Positions 1 to 12,012 of a stretch of 64,000 nucleotides of DNA are shown here, piece by piece. Source of the stretch: Blasia pusilla (lineage: Eukaryota; Marchantiophyta; Marchantiopsida; Blasiales); assembly GCA_050084515.1 (NCBI GenBank), contig CM114273.1, positions 20,212,001 through 20,276,000 of the forward strand, written 5' to 3'. Under the pieces are notes generated by a model, which had not been told where the DNA came from, did not search any database, and was given only the letters and a program-made list of their open reading frames with translations. A program made the position numbers and the translations under genes. How positions within the stretch are numbered: position 1 is the stretch's first letter; each line of letters begins with the position of its first letter.

Positions 1-1050
1 GACCCCAAGAAAATAGGAATTTTGCCACAAAGAAGAGAGATCTTCTAGAGCCCCAAGTAGCCGAGTCCTCCCGGCAAAGAGCTGCACAGAGGATGTTGTA
101 CAGATTCCTCGTATTGTGCGTGAATGCAGGTACTTGAAGCAAGTATCCGGCCCCCTACAAATTGTGGGCTACTATTCCAAATGGTGATGGATTCTCCATG
201 TACGACGTGGAGATGGCTTAGGAGATGACAAACAAGCAGGTCTCAACTGTCCAATCTAGTTGGACTACAACCACCTAAGGGAAATTAGTGACTAGATGTT
301 GAGATCCTTCCATGATGCAGTTATTGTTGGCAAGAAGGAGATCCCCAACCTCTTGAAGGTTGAGGAGTACTTTGACTCTTTGAGGGTGTTGCAGAGGAGC
401 ATGCCCTTAAGATCGCTAATATGGTGTCCAAGGTGGTCACAGCCAAGGACAAGTCGACAGTGGGTCTCAAGGCAAAGGCAAAGGACCCAAGGGGTCCATG
501 CAGTATGATGTTGGATCCTCAAGGAGGGAAGGACGGAAAAAGGGTGCCCAAAAACATACGCTTGTTGATTCGGAGGTTAACGAGACTCCGAAAAGCAAGC
601 AACCAATCGCAAAAAGTGAAAATATAAGACGTCAGGTTCTTCGAAGTTAGAGAAAAAAGCTGTCGAATACACTCCATCATCCTAGGGCAGGCAAAGGGAC
701 GGCATGAGTAGGAGCAAAATCCTCCTACATCAAACCTCGCTCTTGGATGAGCTTGAGAAAATTCTCAAGATAGGAGTCCACCATTGCCCTCGAGAAGCTG
801 ACAGTCTTGGGACGAAAGCTTCTACGAAATGGCTACGTCCGATGGATTATGAATGGGGTAGTTGAGAATGCTGCGATGGACCTCCTCATTGCAGATTTTC
901 CATCCAAATTCAAGTTGTGGGATGATAACCCACGTGACACTGTCCCAGACTTCGCCAACGCGTACATGAGTGACAAGGGATGTTTCCTTGTTTTGATTGG
1001 AGGAAGCGAAGATGAGCTTTTCAACCTTCAAAATATCAAGGTATGACTCA
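1..1050. other. Unassigned region with short open frames, no recognised gene
   Basis: Several short plus-strand frames occur (296-508, 421-627, 807-1046) but none reads through or resembles a family I recognise. The longest tidy one (807-1046, 79 codons) has mixed hydrophobic and acidic composition and no motif. The first 300 bases read as coding-like stretches broken by stops, so this may be a decayed transposon gene next to the palindrome array that follows. No function is proposed. Confidence 0.3.
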
Positions 1051-1136
1051 AGTGGAAGACAGGGAAGTCTTGGGTTGTCAAATAGGACTAACCCCTGAGA
1101 TCTCCAACAAATCAACTCCGGGTAAGTCAGGAAAAA

Positions 1137-3060
1137 ACATTTGCAACCCGTCAGAATCCGACGGATTGCAACATATTGATTTTGTCTTAGTATATTTCTT
1201 TGCAACCTATTTCAATTCAATGGGTTGCAAATATGGGTCTTTTATAATCATGGGTGCAACCCGTTGGATTGCACATATGTTAAGGTTTTTACGTCATTCT
1301 GCGCAACTCGTCAGATTCCGACGGGTTGCAGATTTGTTATGTTTGTGGCTTCTCTGCGAACCAACGAATTGCGAAGGATTGCAGATTTGTAATGTGTTTT
1401 TCTGACAACTAGGCAACCCTTCAGATTCCAAAAGGTTTTGCAAAACATCGGCAAAACTCCTTGCTTAATTATATGCTACCCCTCAGAATCAAACTCATCA
1501 TTTTTTTCTGGACACTTGTCCGCTTTCTTGTATATGCTACAGTCTTACCCTTGTAACTTATCAACATCCGTTGGGTTGTGGTAGAGAAATCATTCATTCT
1601 CTTGTTACTCCTTCATATTGACTAACATTATTACCAATTTCATGAACCATTGGTAGTGACACCATTTTCACTACGTGTGATTCCAAAATTGTCCAGGCAA
1701 AACCGGGGCTGATTTTGGAAGATCTTCATGATGATGACAAGTGAGTGTATTGTTCGTTGGTTTAAAGGAGTTTTGGAATGGGGCGCTAGAGGTTTCAAGC
1801 GAAGCAACACATATTGATTTTGAATGGATGTCACTTTGCAGAGCATAGAAGATAATATATCAGGGTAGGCATTGGGATATATCTGGAGTAACATGGGATT
1901 GATATGGAGCACCTAAGGGGGCAAGACTCTCAAGTTCCCCTTCTTTCTCAATCACCATCTGCAATCATCAAGAGGAGCCACTCGTTAGCCCCGTAAAACC
2001 TTCTATACAAGAACCGATGAGAGTTAGGAATATTTTTGTGGATGAAAAGGCGGAAGAGATCATCGACTAGAGTTTGTAGCTCAAAAAATCCAACGTAAAT
2101 ATGTGAATTGCAAACGGATTTCAATAAACGACTTTAAATGTGTTTCTCAAAATTTATTGGCTCTAGTCTTGAATGTTTTTGGAGCTTTCGGTTTCCAACA
2201 CACTGCAACTTGTGTTTTTGGAATCCACATATTGTTTTTCACACTACCTACAACCTACAACTTGGCGTATTTTGACAAGTGGAAACTTGGATTTTTGCTA
2301 TTCTATGCATATGTATGGTGTTTGTATGGTGTCTCTGATAACCTATTCTTGTAATCTGTTGGATTTTGACAGGTTGCATGTTTGAATGCGGATTTCTATC
2401 ATTTCTTCATATGGATATGAAGTTTTTTCCTGAAATTTTGTGGTTGTCATATCTTGCTAACTCTCAGATACCAATAGCTTGCAAGCAGTCTATTTATTGT
2501 CCTAATTCTTTCTTTTTTCTTATCCTTGATGATCATGTTTGTTTTCAATTTTCCTTCATCTCATGTCTTGCAACCTGTCAGATTCCAACGAGTTGCATAT
2601 CTGAATGGAACGTGTGTGTTTCTTGCCTTTCTCTGCCTTCACATGTTTGTTATGTTCATGTTTCCTTCAAAATTTCAATGGTCATGTATTTCCTCTCATT
2701 CTTTTCCTCATTTGGATTCCGACGGGTTGTAGGTATGGATGGAACATGTATGTTTCTTATCGTTTCCTCATATGTATTTCTAGTTTTTAGTAGAATTTTA
2801 CAATGATTATGTCTAACTACATGTCTAATTCCGACAGGTTGCTTGTGGTGTCTCTAGTAATATTTTTCTTTCTTTTCTCTTAACCGGTTTTTCTAACATT
2901 CTATCATGCAATCTATCGGATTCTAAAAAATTCCATGTCATGATGATTTGCCTTCTATTCATTTCATTCTCTCTTTGTTTTTCTTGATCATATGTTGCTT
3001 TTGAATTTTTTCACTTCTAACATCTTGTAACCTATCGAATTTCGACTAGTTGGTTGGCTC
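1137..3060. repeat. Dispersed array of an imperfect palindrome (GCAACC..TCCGACGG..GGTTGC)
   Basis: A motif of about 30 bases, roughly GCAACCCGTCNGA then TTCCGACGGGTTGC, recurs with varying decay. Better copies start near 1142, 1300, 2571 and 2706. Weaker copies are near 1200, 1255, 1357, 1410, 1550, 2350, 2460, 2820, 2908 and 3027. Spacing is about 45-60 bases at the left and 100-130 further right, and the DNA between copies is T-rich and unrelated. Each copy is close to self-complementary. Dense palindromic motifs containing TCCGACGG are typical of subterminal regions of plant CACTA elements, so a transposon end is the likeliest origin. No CACTA terminus was seen next to it. Confidence 0.6.
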
Positions 3061-3145
3061 ATTGCTTCTCTTTTCCTCTCAATCCTTCCTGTAGGCATTC
3101 TTGTTAGCTTCCTTCACTTTTAACATGTGTGTTTAAACACGGTTC

Positions 3146-3660
3146 AGTCACGTATTTCAGGATAGATCACTGAGATCTAGTAGAGCGCCTTTGCGAGTAG
3201 TGGAGGACAAACTCAAGAGGTTGAGGATGACCTACTGAGGCCCTGGGAAACCTGAGAGAGCAGGTTTCCCTTTCGTTTCGGCTCATTTGGAGCCATATTT
3301 AGGAGCTTACTATTTTAGGTAAGTACCATTTTGGTTATATGGTTAACTTTCTATTTTTGGTAAGTGGCACTTGACCTCCTACATCAGGTCAAGAGCCAAG
3401 GAGGTGACTTGAGAGAGGAATGGGGTATACCCTCAAGAAGAGAGAGCTTGAGAGCTCATTCTCTCTTTGTTGAACCTCTTGGTATGAAGCGGGAGAGCTA
3501 TGGTCTTGCTTGCCTTGTGTGTGTTACCCAAGCCTCTCATTAGGAGAGTGGGTTTGGTTTGAAATTGAGAGAGATATATGAAAGTGGACACATTTGAGAG
3601 CTATGGTCTTGAGAGAGATTGGATCTTGACTTATTGGAGATATTTTGGTACTTCTTGTCT
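3146..3660 (+). repeat. Direct repeat R1, left copy
   Basis: About 0.5 kb closely matching 8,187-8,660 in the same orientation. Shared landmarks are GTCACGT near the start, GGTTTCCC followed by TTTCGGCTCATTTGGAGCC, a GGTAAGTACCATTTT segment, and GAGAGCTCATTCTCTC near the end. Several indels and substitutions separate the copies. The two copies lie on either side of a decayed Copia-like element, so they could be old long terminal repeats, but clear TG..CA ends and a target duplication were not found. Confidence 0.6.
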
Positions 3661-4364
3661 CGTTGTTTGGATGCCATGAGTTAGCATGGGATGGTGCCTG
3701 TTTATGTGTGTGTTCGGTGAGAGCGATGTATGTTGTGTAGCGATGTGTATGCGCATGACAGTTCTCAAACTTCCATCATCCTTCTAAAGACTCCATGTAC
3801 CCATTCGTGAGCCAAGTCTTCTAACTCATTCGTGGCCTCCAAGTCTTCTAAGTCATTATTGGAAATATTGCATTCCTTTACTTTCTACCAACTGCACCAA
3901 ATCATCTCTCATGCTTCTCCAATTCCTTTATCTCCGAGACTGTCATCATTGGTTGTTGAATTTTGACAACGTGTTGGGAATGAGGATGAGAGTCTTGGAC
4001 TAGATCCCATAGTCTGAGTTTATTTTGAACGGCTTTGATTAGTTTTGTAGTGCTAAAATCCTATCTGATGGATCTGCAATGATAAGATTCCCTCCTGCCC
4101 CATAAACACTTGCTTACTCGGAGATTGATTTAAGCATGTTTGAAGTGGTCTCCACTGTTATATCTTCAAATTGTGGTTTGAAAAATTATGTTAATTTTGC
4201 TCCAACTTGGTCCACTTGTTACTCTCTTTAAAATATTTCTTGCATTTGAAGTAGAGGAGAAATTTTAAAAAATAGTGGAAAGTTTTGAAGAGAGGTTAAG
4301 GATTTTAACTTTTTAAGAAGAGAGATTCTCCTCTCTTCCTCTCCTCTCTTCCTCTCTCCTACCC
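3661..4364. other. AT-rich interval without a gene
   Basis: No coding frame, RNA gene or structured repeat was seen. The right end is a purine/pyrimidine-biased tract (about 4,310-4,365) where the Copia-like reading frame stops abruptly, probably a truncation point. Confidence 0.4.
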
Positions 4365-4402
4365 AAATACCGGCCCCCATAGCTTTCTTACCAAAAGGTA
4401 TA

Positions 4403-4813
4403 TCAACCAGCTCCCAAGTCTGTTGATATCTTAATTGATGCAACAAGATCTTCCTCCATAGCTTCAATCCATTCGACCTTGCTTAGAGCTAGTTCAAAAC
4501 AACTCGGCTCTTGTTCTTGAAGGGTAGTCATCATATATGCATGATGTGCTACAAGAAATCCTTCATTTATGAATTTATGAACAAAATGTGTGACTCTACT
4601 TGATTTATAAAGTTGTTGTTCAGAGGTGGATGCCTCTGACACCAGACTCAAGTTCTGGCTAGTGTCAACAAATTGAATACGTACTTTTTCCATCCATAGA
4701 TTGACAGATTTAATCGACAAATCTAGGACCTCTGCTAATCCTATACTAGTACTTAGGGAATTTATAGGAAATATCTGTTGGTTTATAGTCATATTCTCTC
4801 CCTCAACAAACAA
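4403..4813 (-). pseudogene. Copia RT N-terminal fragment
   Basis: The 136-codon frame ends with a segment like the conserved start of Copia reverse transcriptase (WIEAMEEDL). In a second frame this continues at 4,467 downward as TWELVDIPFGKKAMG, the usual TWELV..P.GKK..G motif. The two frames overlap, so a frameshift lies near 4,440. The catalytic YVDD region is absent because the sequence leaves the element near 4,365. Confidence 0.65.
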
Positions 4814-4981
4814 GTTTAGAGGTGGATTAGGCTCAGATGGAGCATATCATGACTTTAGCTTATCAAAGACAACATCATGGCTACTAATAAGATGCCTAGA
4901 TGATGGAGTGTAGCACTTATACTCCTTTGTTCTATCAGCGTATACATCTTTCATATTTGGGGTCTAATTTTTTTATGTCTT

Positions 4982-5170
4982 TCAGAAGGAACATGAGCAT
5001 AAAAAATACAACCAAATACTTTTATGAAGGAAAAAATGAGGTTTACTTCCTGTGAAGACTTCGAATGGAGTCTTATCATGAACTCTTGTTGTTGGAGTTT
5101 GGTTGATTAAGAAGTCTGCGCATACTATAGCCTCTACCCAATACACCTTAGGCATGTTCTTCTCATTCAT
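4982..5170 (-). pseudogene. Copia integrase C-terminal fragment
   Basis: The 62-codon frame contains MPKVYWVEAIVCADFLINQ and a TPFEVFTGSKP segment. These are typical of the region after the Copia integrase core (W.EA...A.YL.N..P.......P.E...G.KP). The catalytic D,D,E core between this piece and the pre-integrase domain is missing or too decayed to follow. It is isolated by stops on both sides. Confidence 0.65.
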
Positions 5171-5274
5171 CGTAGCTCGTGCCGCCTCAATAATATGTCA
5201 TTAATTAATGAAACAAAGTCATCAATGAATGAAACAAAGTTCTAGAAACCACTAAGGCTATGTTGTGATGTTCT

Positions 5275-5979
5275 TCACACATCACTATGAATCAACTCCA
5301 ATATCTTAGATGCTCTTCTATCTTGCTTTGGAAATGGAAATCTAGCTTGTTTTCCAAATTGGCAAGCAAGGCATACCTCTAACATAGTAGAACTCGTTAA
5401 TTTAGGTAATTTTATTACTAGATTAGATGATGAAAGACTTTGTAATCTTTGAAGATTTATATGCCCGATTCTCTTATACCACATATTTAGATCTATGACT
5501 TGTTGGTAAGTTTGACCATAAATTATTGTTTGAGTCTCTAGCATAGAAATATCTAATTTGAACATTTTGGCAGATCTAGTTCCTTTGGCTATCATAGTAT
5601 GGTCATCGATTGTTTTAATGAAACAACCATCTATGTTAAACTTCACTTGATAACTCTGGTTTATTATCTGTCCTATAGATATCAAATTTCTTACAATGGT
5701 ACGAATAGAGAAAATATTTCCAAGAGCACAAAGATCATCTGATGTTATTGGAATTTTACCAGTATGCGTAATCTGATGTTGAGTATTATCTCTTATGAGC
5801 ACTATTGCAAGATCTTTTACCAGCTCCACACTACTGAACCATTTAGCTTGTAAGGTCATGTGATTTGATAAACCAAAGTCGATCCTCACCATTGCTCTTA
5901 TATGATGAATCATGACCAAGAGGTATTGAGTTTGTAAATGTTGTTGTTCTTGATATTGCCCTTGATGTTGTTGCTTCAC
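5275..5979 (-). pseudogene. Copia aspartic protease and GAG-pre-integrase fragment
   Basis: This is the longest surviving frame of the element (234 codons). Near residue 34 it has DFGLSNHMT in place of the usual Copia protease D(S/T)G.S.HM active-site motif; the Asp is kept but the next residue is Phe. Later come LISIGQI and a pre-integrase segment with a W..R.GH motif (MWYKRIGHINLQRL) and CLACQFGKQ, the start of the integrase zinc-binding region. It ends at HSDV, where the integrase core would begin. Confidence 0.7.
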
Positions 5980-6830
5980 ATAGTTTTGTTGTTGTAAGGC
6001 TCACATTCTTATATCTTCCATCTTCTTGAAGCAAAATTTTACGTAGTGACCATTTATCCCACAGTAATTGCAAGATCCATAGACCCTCTTTTGCTTACCT
6101 CAACCCCAACAGTTTCCACCATCACCACCTTGTGATTGTGTCTAGTATTGGTTTGCAATTGATTGAGTGAGCTGCACCTGTTCCTCCATACAGTTGATAT
6201 CCACCACAATCACGGAAGCTTCTATCACGATTTTTACCTTTGTTTGATCCATTACATGCAAATAGCGTACTCTCTTGCATACTAGACGTGCTACTGTTGC
6301 CTACTAAGTGCATCTCCTCACTAATTAACACTGGGACCTAACTCTTGAAAGGTTGGATACGTCTCTCTCACAGAGATAGAGATCTCAAAGAATTTGCCTT
6401 TATTTGGAAGGCCTTGAGGACTGAAAAAAATTAGATCATTATCTTCTACTTTCATTCCAATGCTATTCAACTAATCAACAATATGTTTGATACTCAAAAC
6501 ATAGTCATTGAGCTCTCTGATCCTTTCCTCACTTTGTTCAATAGCTGTTTCAATTGAAGCTTTCTAGCCTTAAAGTTTGTAGGTTTCTTGAATAGCTTTT
6601 CTAAGGCATCCTAGGTCTCCTTCGGAATATCAACATCTTGAATGTGATATGTCATTGATGAACTGATCATTATTGAAATGTAGTGGATTACTTACCTTGC
6701 ACATTTGTTCTAAGCGTGAACATTCAAGTCTGTTGAGTCACCTTCTAGCTTGGCATCATCACATGTGACAAGTTTTCATAGTTCTTGACCCATGAGAATT
6801 TTTTTCATTGAAAACTTCTAGAGATTGTAA

Positions 6831-8184
6831 TTGTGCTTATCTAGCTTCTCGCCTATGATTATTGAGGAATATTCCATGAAGAATAATTTTACTCCAACTT
6901 TTTTTTTTCAGGCTCTCCAATACTCCAATTGTAGCATAGATCCCTCCTAAAAAGAATTTGACTTGAAATTTTCCAAAATTGATCAAGTGTATGGAAGAAC
7001 TAATCAAAATTGACCTGTAGAGAGCAAACTACATAACTTTCCTTCACTAGTTGCACTTTCCTACATTGAAATTATTATTGCAAAAGCTCAAAATATTAAA
7101 ATCAAGTGATTTTGGATGCATTGGAAAGCTCTAAACGAGCTCTAAGATATTATTAGAATCGGCCTTTGGCGTTGTTTTGACTTATGCGAATCGAGATTGC
7201 TATGTCGGCCTTGAAAGTCCTAAAAAATGCCTCCAAAGTTTTATCACTGTGACAAGTCCACCCGAAATCTTCTGCCACTAAGCTCTCAATGAAATTTCCT
7301 TCTCCCAAAGTGAAATTTGTGCCTTCTCTTGCATCCCTTTTATCCTCAATCACCAAGAACTCAATCTTCAATAGTTTTCCGAGTCGCGACCATTAATATA
7401 TGAAACGCTCAGCCTTACTCACATCTCATGTTTCCTCCAAGATATCTCTTCAATGCACATCCATGAGAGGATCAGCCTACTAGACTCGTAATGTTTCGCA
7501 TCGATGCACATTTGGTTATAAGGGTCGCAATCGTGAAGGTCGATACGTACGAGAAAGGTAGCCAAGATATCCACAAGGATTGGGTAGTATTGGATTACCT
7601 ACACGCTTGCAACATAACAAACATAATGGGCACCAAAGAGTGCCATTGAATCTTACATCAAGCTATGTGATTTAGGTGGGAGTAGACACATGCTTGAAAA
7701 GTTTGGGAGAATGGTAGAATAAAAATGGTGTCTTAGCCTTCATAGAAAGCACAATTGGTACATATGCCTAGTAGGAATTGGACATCATAGACTAAAGTTT
7801 ACATGTAGCTTACTTTATTCATAATATTATTGGTGAGGCATGAAGACATATGTATAGTATTTTATCGTTAAGTGTATGGTGTGTGACAGAGTTGGAGCAT
7901 CAGTCAATGCTCTCACTCCATAGATATATCCATCATCGATCATGGAGTTTGGAATGTGTAGGGCGATTACGATTGTTGAAGCGTCATAGTTGATATATGT
8001 TAGTGATAGTCAAGATCTTCTCAAAGTAAATAGAGTTGGTTGCAATTCTATTGTAAGCAACTGAGGGAGTAGTTTATTCATTCTTAGATTGAGTATTAAG
8101 TCAATACGACGCTCCATCATAGGTGTTGAGAGATTAAGACATTAAGTTTCAAGAGGAGTTTCAAGTCTTGTATGATCAGGCTGT
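6831..8184. other. Interval without a recognisable gene
   Basis: Only short frames are present, such as minus 7,153-7,371, and none has a recognisable motif. Composition is AT-rich. It may include the Copia leader and older insertions, but nothing specific can be supported. Confidence 0.35.
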
Positions 8185-8186
8185 CA

Positions 8187-8660
8187 CGTCTTTTAGAATA
8201 GATCGGTGGGATCTAATAGAGCGCCTTCATGAGTAGTGGAGGACACGCCCAGTAGGTCGAGGATGACCTTCCGAGGCCCTTGGAAACCTGAGATAGCAGG
8301 TTTCCCCTTTGTTTCGGCTCATTTGGAGCCATATTGAGAAACTTACTATTTTAGGTAAGTACCATTTTGAGTATATGATCAACTTACTATGTTTGGTAAG
8401 TGGCTCTTGACCTCCTACATCAAGTCAAGAGCCAAGGAGGTGACTTGGGAGAATAGGTTACCATGGAGAGAGTTTGGGAGAGGGGAGGGGTATACCTCAA
8501 GGAGAGAGAGCTTGAGAGCTCATTCTCTCTTTGTTGAACCTCTTGGCATGAGGCGGCGGAGCTACCTTGTGAGTGTAACCCAAGCCTCTCATTAGGAGAG
8601 CGGGTTTGGTTTGACATGAGAGAGAGTGCACACCTTTGAGAGATATGGTGTGAGATGGTG
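8187..8660 (+). repeat. Direct repeat R1, right copy
   Basis: This copy matches 3,146-3,660 in the same orientation. It starts TGTCACGT, a start often seen in plant LTRs, and the match fades in a GAGA-rich tract around 8,660-8,720. The short frames inside it are not conserved between the copies, so it is not coding. Confidence 0.6.
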
Positions 8661-10940
8661 GAGAGAGAGATTGGATCTTACTTTACAAAGAGAGAATGAG
8701 AGAATGAGAGAGTGAGAGAGTGAGAGAGCTTCATGGGGGAGCTCGCTGGTCACTCACTGTTTTTGCAGGTTGGGGACCGTGTTCCCCGTTCAGCGGCTCA
8801 TGGGAGTGCTCACCAGAGCAAGGGCTGCTTTCATTATTCTTTGCATTTGCCGATTTTTCGTGTGGAAGAGTGGCGCGCGGAAGCGCTGCCCAATTTCTGA
8901 TAGGGATTGAGTATGGGGGCAGGTTGCCCCATGCTGGTGCTCTCGGGAGCACCATGTAGCTTGCTGATTTGTATTTTTACAGATGTTACATTTTCGTTGG
9001 GAGAAATCAGCGCGGGAGCGTTGCCGAATTTTTATGTAGGAGAAAGAGACATTGGGCTTTACGACAGTCCCAGTCAGTTTTTACTGAAATGTCCGATTCT
9101 AAATATTTTTTAATGCTGACGTAGATCGTAAAGCTATGCACGCTATGCATTAAACAATGCATAATTTGGAGTTGCGAGCAAAAAGTTATGGTCAATCTTT
9201 TAAAGATGCCATTGCTAGGCGATTTTTAGGGTTAAATCGTGCAAACCCTAAATCAGCCGCCACACCGACGGTGGCCGTCGCCATCATAGTCACCGTCACC
9301 ATCTACGGTCAACCATCACAATCAACAGTCAATCTTCACTGTCATCGGTCGGCCGTCACCATCAGCGGTCAACCGTCACTGTCAACGTCCATTGTCCGTC
9401 CATTGGGTGCCATTGCCGCCATTACGGAGTGGAGGGTCTTCCACGACGTTCGTTGATTCCTTGACTTGCGTCGCCACCACGTACTTTGTTTTGGCCGCCA
9501 CCGTCATCGCAGTTTCTTCATCAACCAGTGAAGGCAGATGACCTCCGGTTATGGTGTTTGAGTTTTGATTTCATGGTGCTATGTTGTGATTGGTAGCCGC
9601 TCGACGACGATCGAGTATCGTGCCGTGACGCCCAAAGCCGCAACGCGCCGCCGATTGCCGCGCCGTGCCGCTCGTGGCCGCACCGCACCGTCTCGATCAC
9701 GGAGCCACACCGTCATTGTGGAGCAGAGTGTGGGATTATTATTGATTGAGGAGGGTATGCCGCCGAGTGCCGCATCCCACCATCGAGGGCCGTGCCGTTC
9801 AGAGCCGCCTGCGTCGCCGCAACGCCGCGCACGTTCTGGGACCGCCTTTGTCTATCGAGGAGTTTTGAGCAAAGATCGTTTGGGAGGAGTATGACTTGCT
9901 GATTGGAGGAGTTGTCTCCACGATTGAGTTGGGGTCGAGATTTGCAGTTGCTGAGGAGCGACATCGACATATGTTCAGGTTACCCATTCTGGTCCTTTAC
10001 TCTACACGTGTGAGGGATTCTGGGATTTATTTGGGGATATTGGGTGTGTGGATGCTGAGAGCATCATTTATGTATGTGGTTTAGGGGACATAGACCTGTG
10101 TGGGATGTCCAGAGTTGAGGGTAGGTTGTCGATGAGATGATAGCCTGGCCGATTTGCGGCGGCGGCGGCGGCGGCGAAGAAGACACATATCTACAGTCGA
10201 CTACACGAGGGACACATCTTCATCCCCCTGGCCATAGAGATGTATGGGGCTATGGGGGAGAGGTTCGACTGCGTTCGTTCGTTCACGGACGCGCCCATCA
10301 TCTCCACTCGAGAAATGGGTTGTCCTTAGCTACTACGACTGTATTGACAGGCGCTGGTCTCCATAGCGTTGCATTGGCGAGCGTGCCTGGCTAATGGGAT
10401 TTTGCGGCGGGCTCAGTCGTGGGGAGACGCCGGCGCTAGAGGCCCACTTAGTAGTAGTCATAGCTCTCTTGTTGTTGCTTTGATATTGTCTCTACATAAT
10501 TACTATTTTTGTTGGTGAGTTTAAGTCGTTAGGGGGAATGCCCCCTTCTTCCTTTTCTGGTCGTGTTGTGGCCTTCAGGTTTTGACTCTTTGAGTCCCCC
10601 TCTTTTGTACTTCCGATGGGTTTTCCATCACTCGTTTTTATCGAAGTGCATCTTTGTTTCGGACCACCTGGATACTGGGCTTTCTTCTTGGTCTTAAGAG
10701 GACTGCGTTTGATTGTCGAGTTATAGTGGTCCACATATAGTTACGAAGTTCCTCTCTGCGGCGCGTAACCGGTACGGTACGAAGGATATCCAAGAGCCAC
10801 GAAGCGATTCAGTCACAAATCGATCGAAGCCATAGGAGGCTGACAACGGGATCGCTACTGGTTCTCTCGATTGCCGGGGCGCGATCCTCATCCTCCCGCT
10901 CCAGGCCAAGCAAGCGACTGAGGTGGGGTCCACAGGTGGT
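8661..10940. other. GC-richer interval with no supported gene
   Basis: It contains a GAGA tract (8,690-8,730), a segment rich in CACCGTCACC and GTCAACCATCA-like repeats (9,250-9,400) and CG-rich DNA to about 9,860. Overlapping frames on both strands (for example plus 9,565-9,894 and minus 9,713-9,970) reflect the base composition. No domain is visible. It could be the outer part of an old retrotransposon LTR or leader. Confidence 0.35.
10156..10176 (+). repeat. GCG trinucleotide microsatellite
   Basis: Seven GCG units in a row, 21 bases in all, in a region without a supported gene. Confidence 0.9.
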
Positions 10941-10960
10941 TAGCTCCGAGCGCTATGAGG

Positions 10961-10968
10961 AATATAAG
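10961..10968 (+). promoter_or_regulatory. Candidate TATA box of LHCII copy 1
   Basis: AATATAAG lies about 100 bases upstream of the start codon at 11,068, a plausible distance for a plant core promoter with a short leader. This is assigned by motif and position only. Confidence 0.4.
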
Positions 10969-11067
10969 CGATGGTGGTCTTGAGGATCTCCGTATACACC
11001 AGTATAGAGCCATCTTCTTCGGTCGAATAGTCTAGCAATCTCCATCGCGCGCACTCCAACTTTCGCA

Positions 11068-12012
<945 letters not shown>

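Larger units (their letters stand above)
4365..6830 (-). mobile_element. Decayed Ty1/Copia-like retrotransposon
   Basis: On the minus strand, from right to left, there are fragments in Copia order. Gag (UBN2-type) similarity spans about 6,830-6,340, with stops and frame changes. A CCHC zinc knuckle (CNYCGINGHYVKFC) lies near 6,037-6,078. The protease and GAG-pre-integrase domain follow (5,979-5,275), then a short integrase piece (5,170-4,982) and the start of reverse transcriptase (4,813-4,365). Most of the integrase core, the RT catalytic region and RNase H are missing, so the element cannot be autonomous. Flanking direct repeats at 3,146 and 8,187 may be remains of its ends. Confidence 0.75.

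Noticed and set aside
1137-3060. CRISPR-like array of repeats and spacers
   Set aside because: The repeats are imperfect and irregularly spaced (45 to 130 bases), the spacers are T-rich plant-like DNA, and the context is a plant genome with no cas genes.
9565-9987. Arg/Ala-rich frames on both strands
   Set aside because: The CG-rich composition opens several frames at once, and none has a start context, motif or conserved copy.
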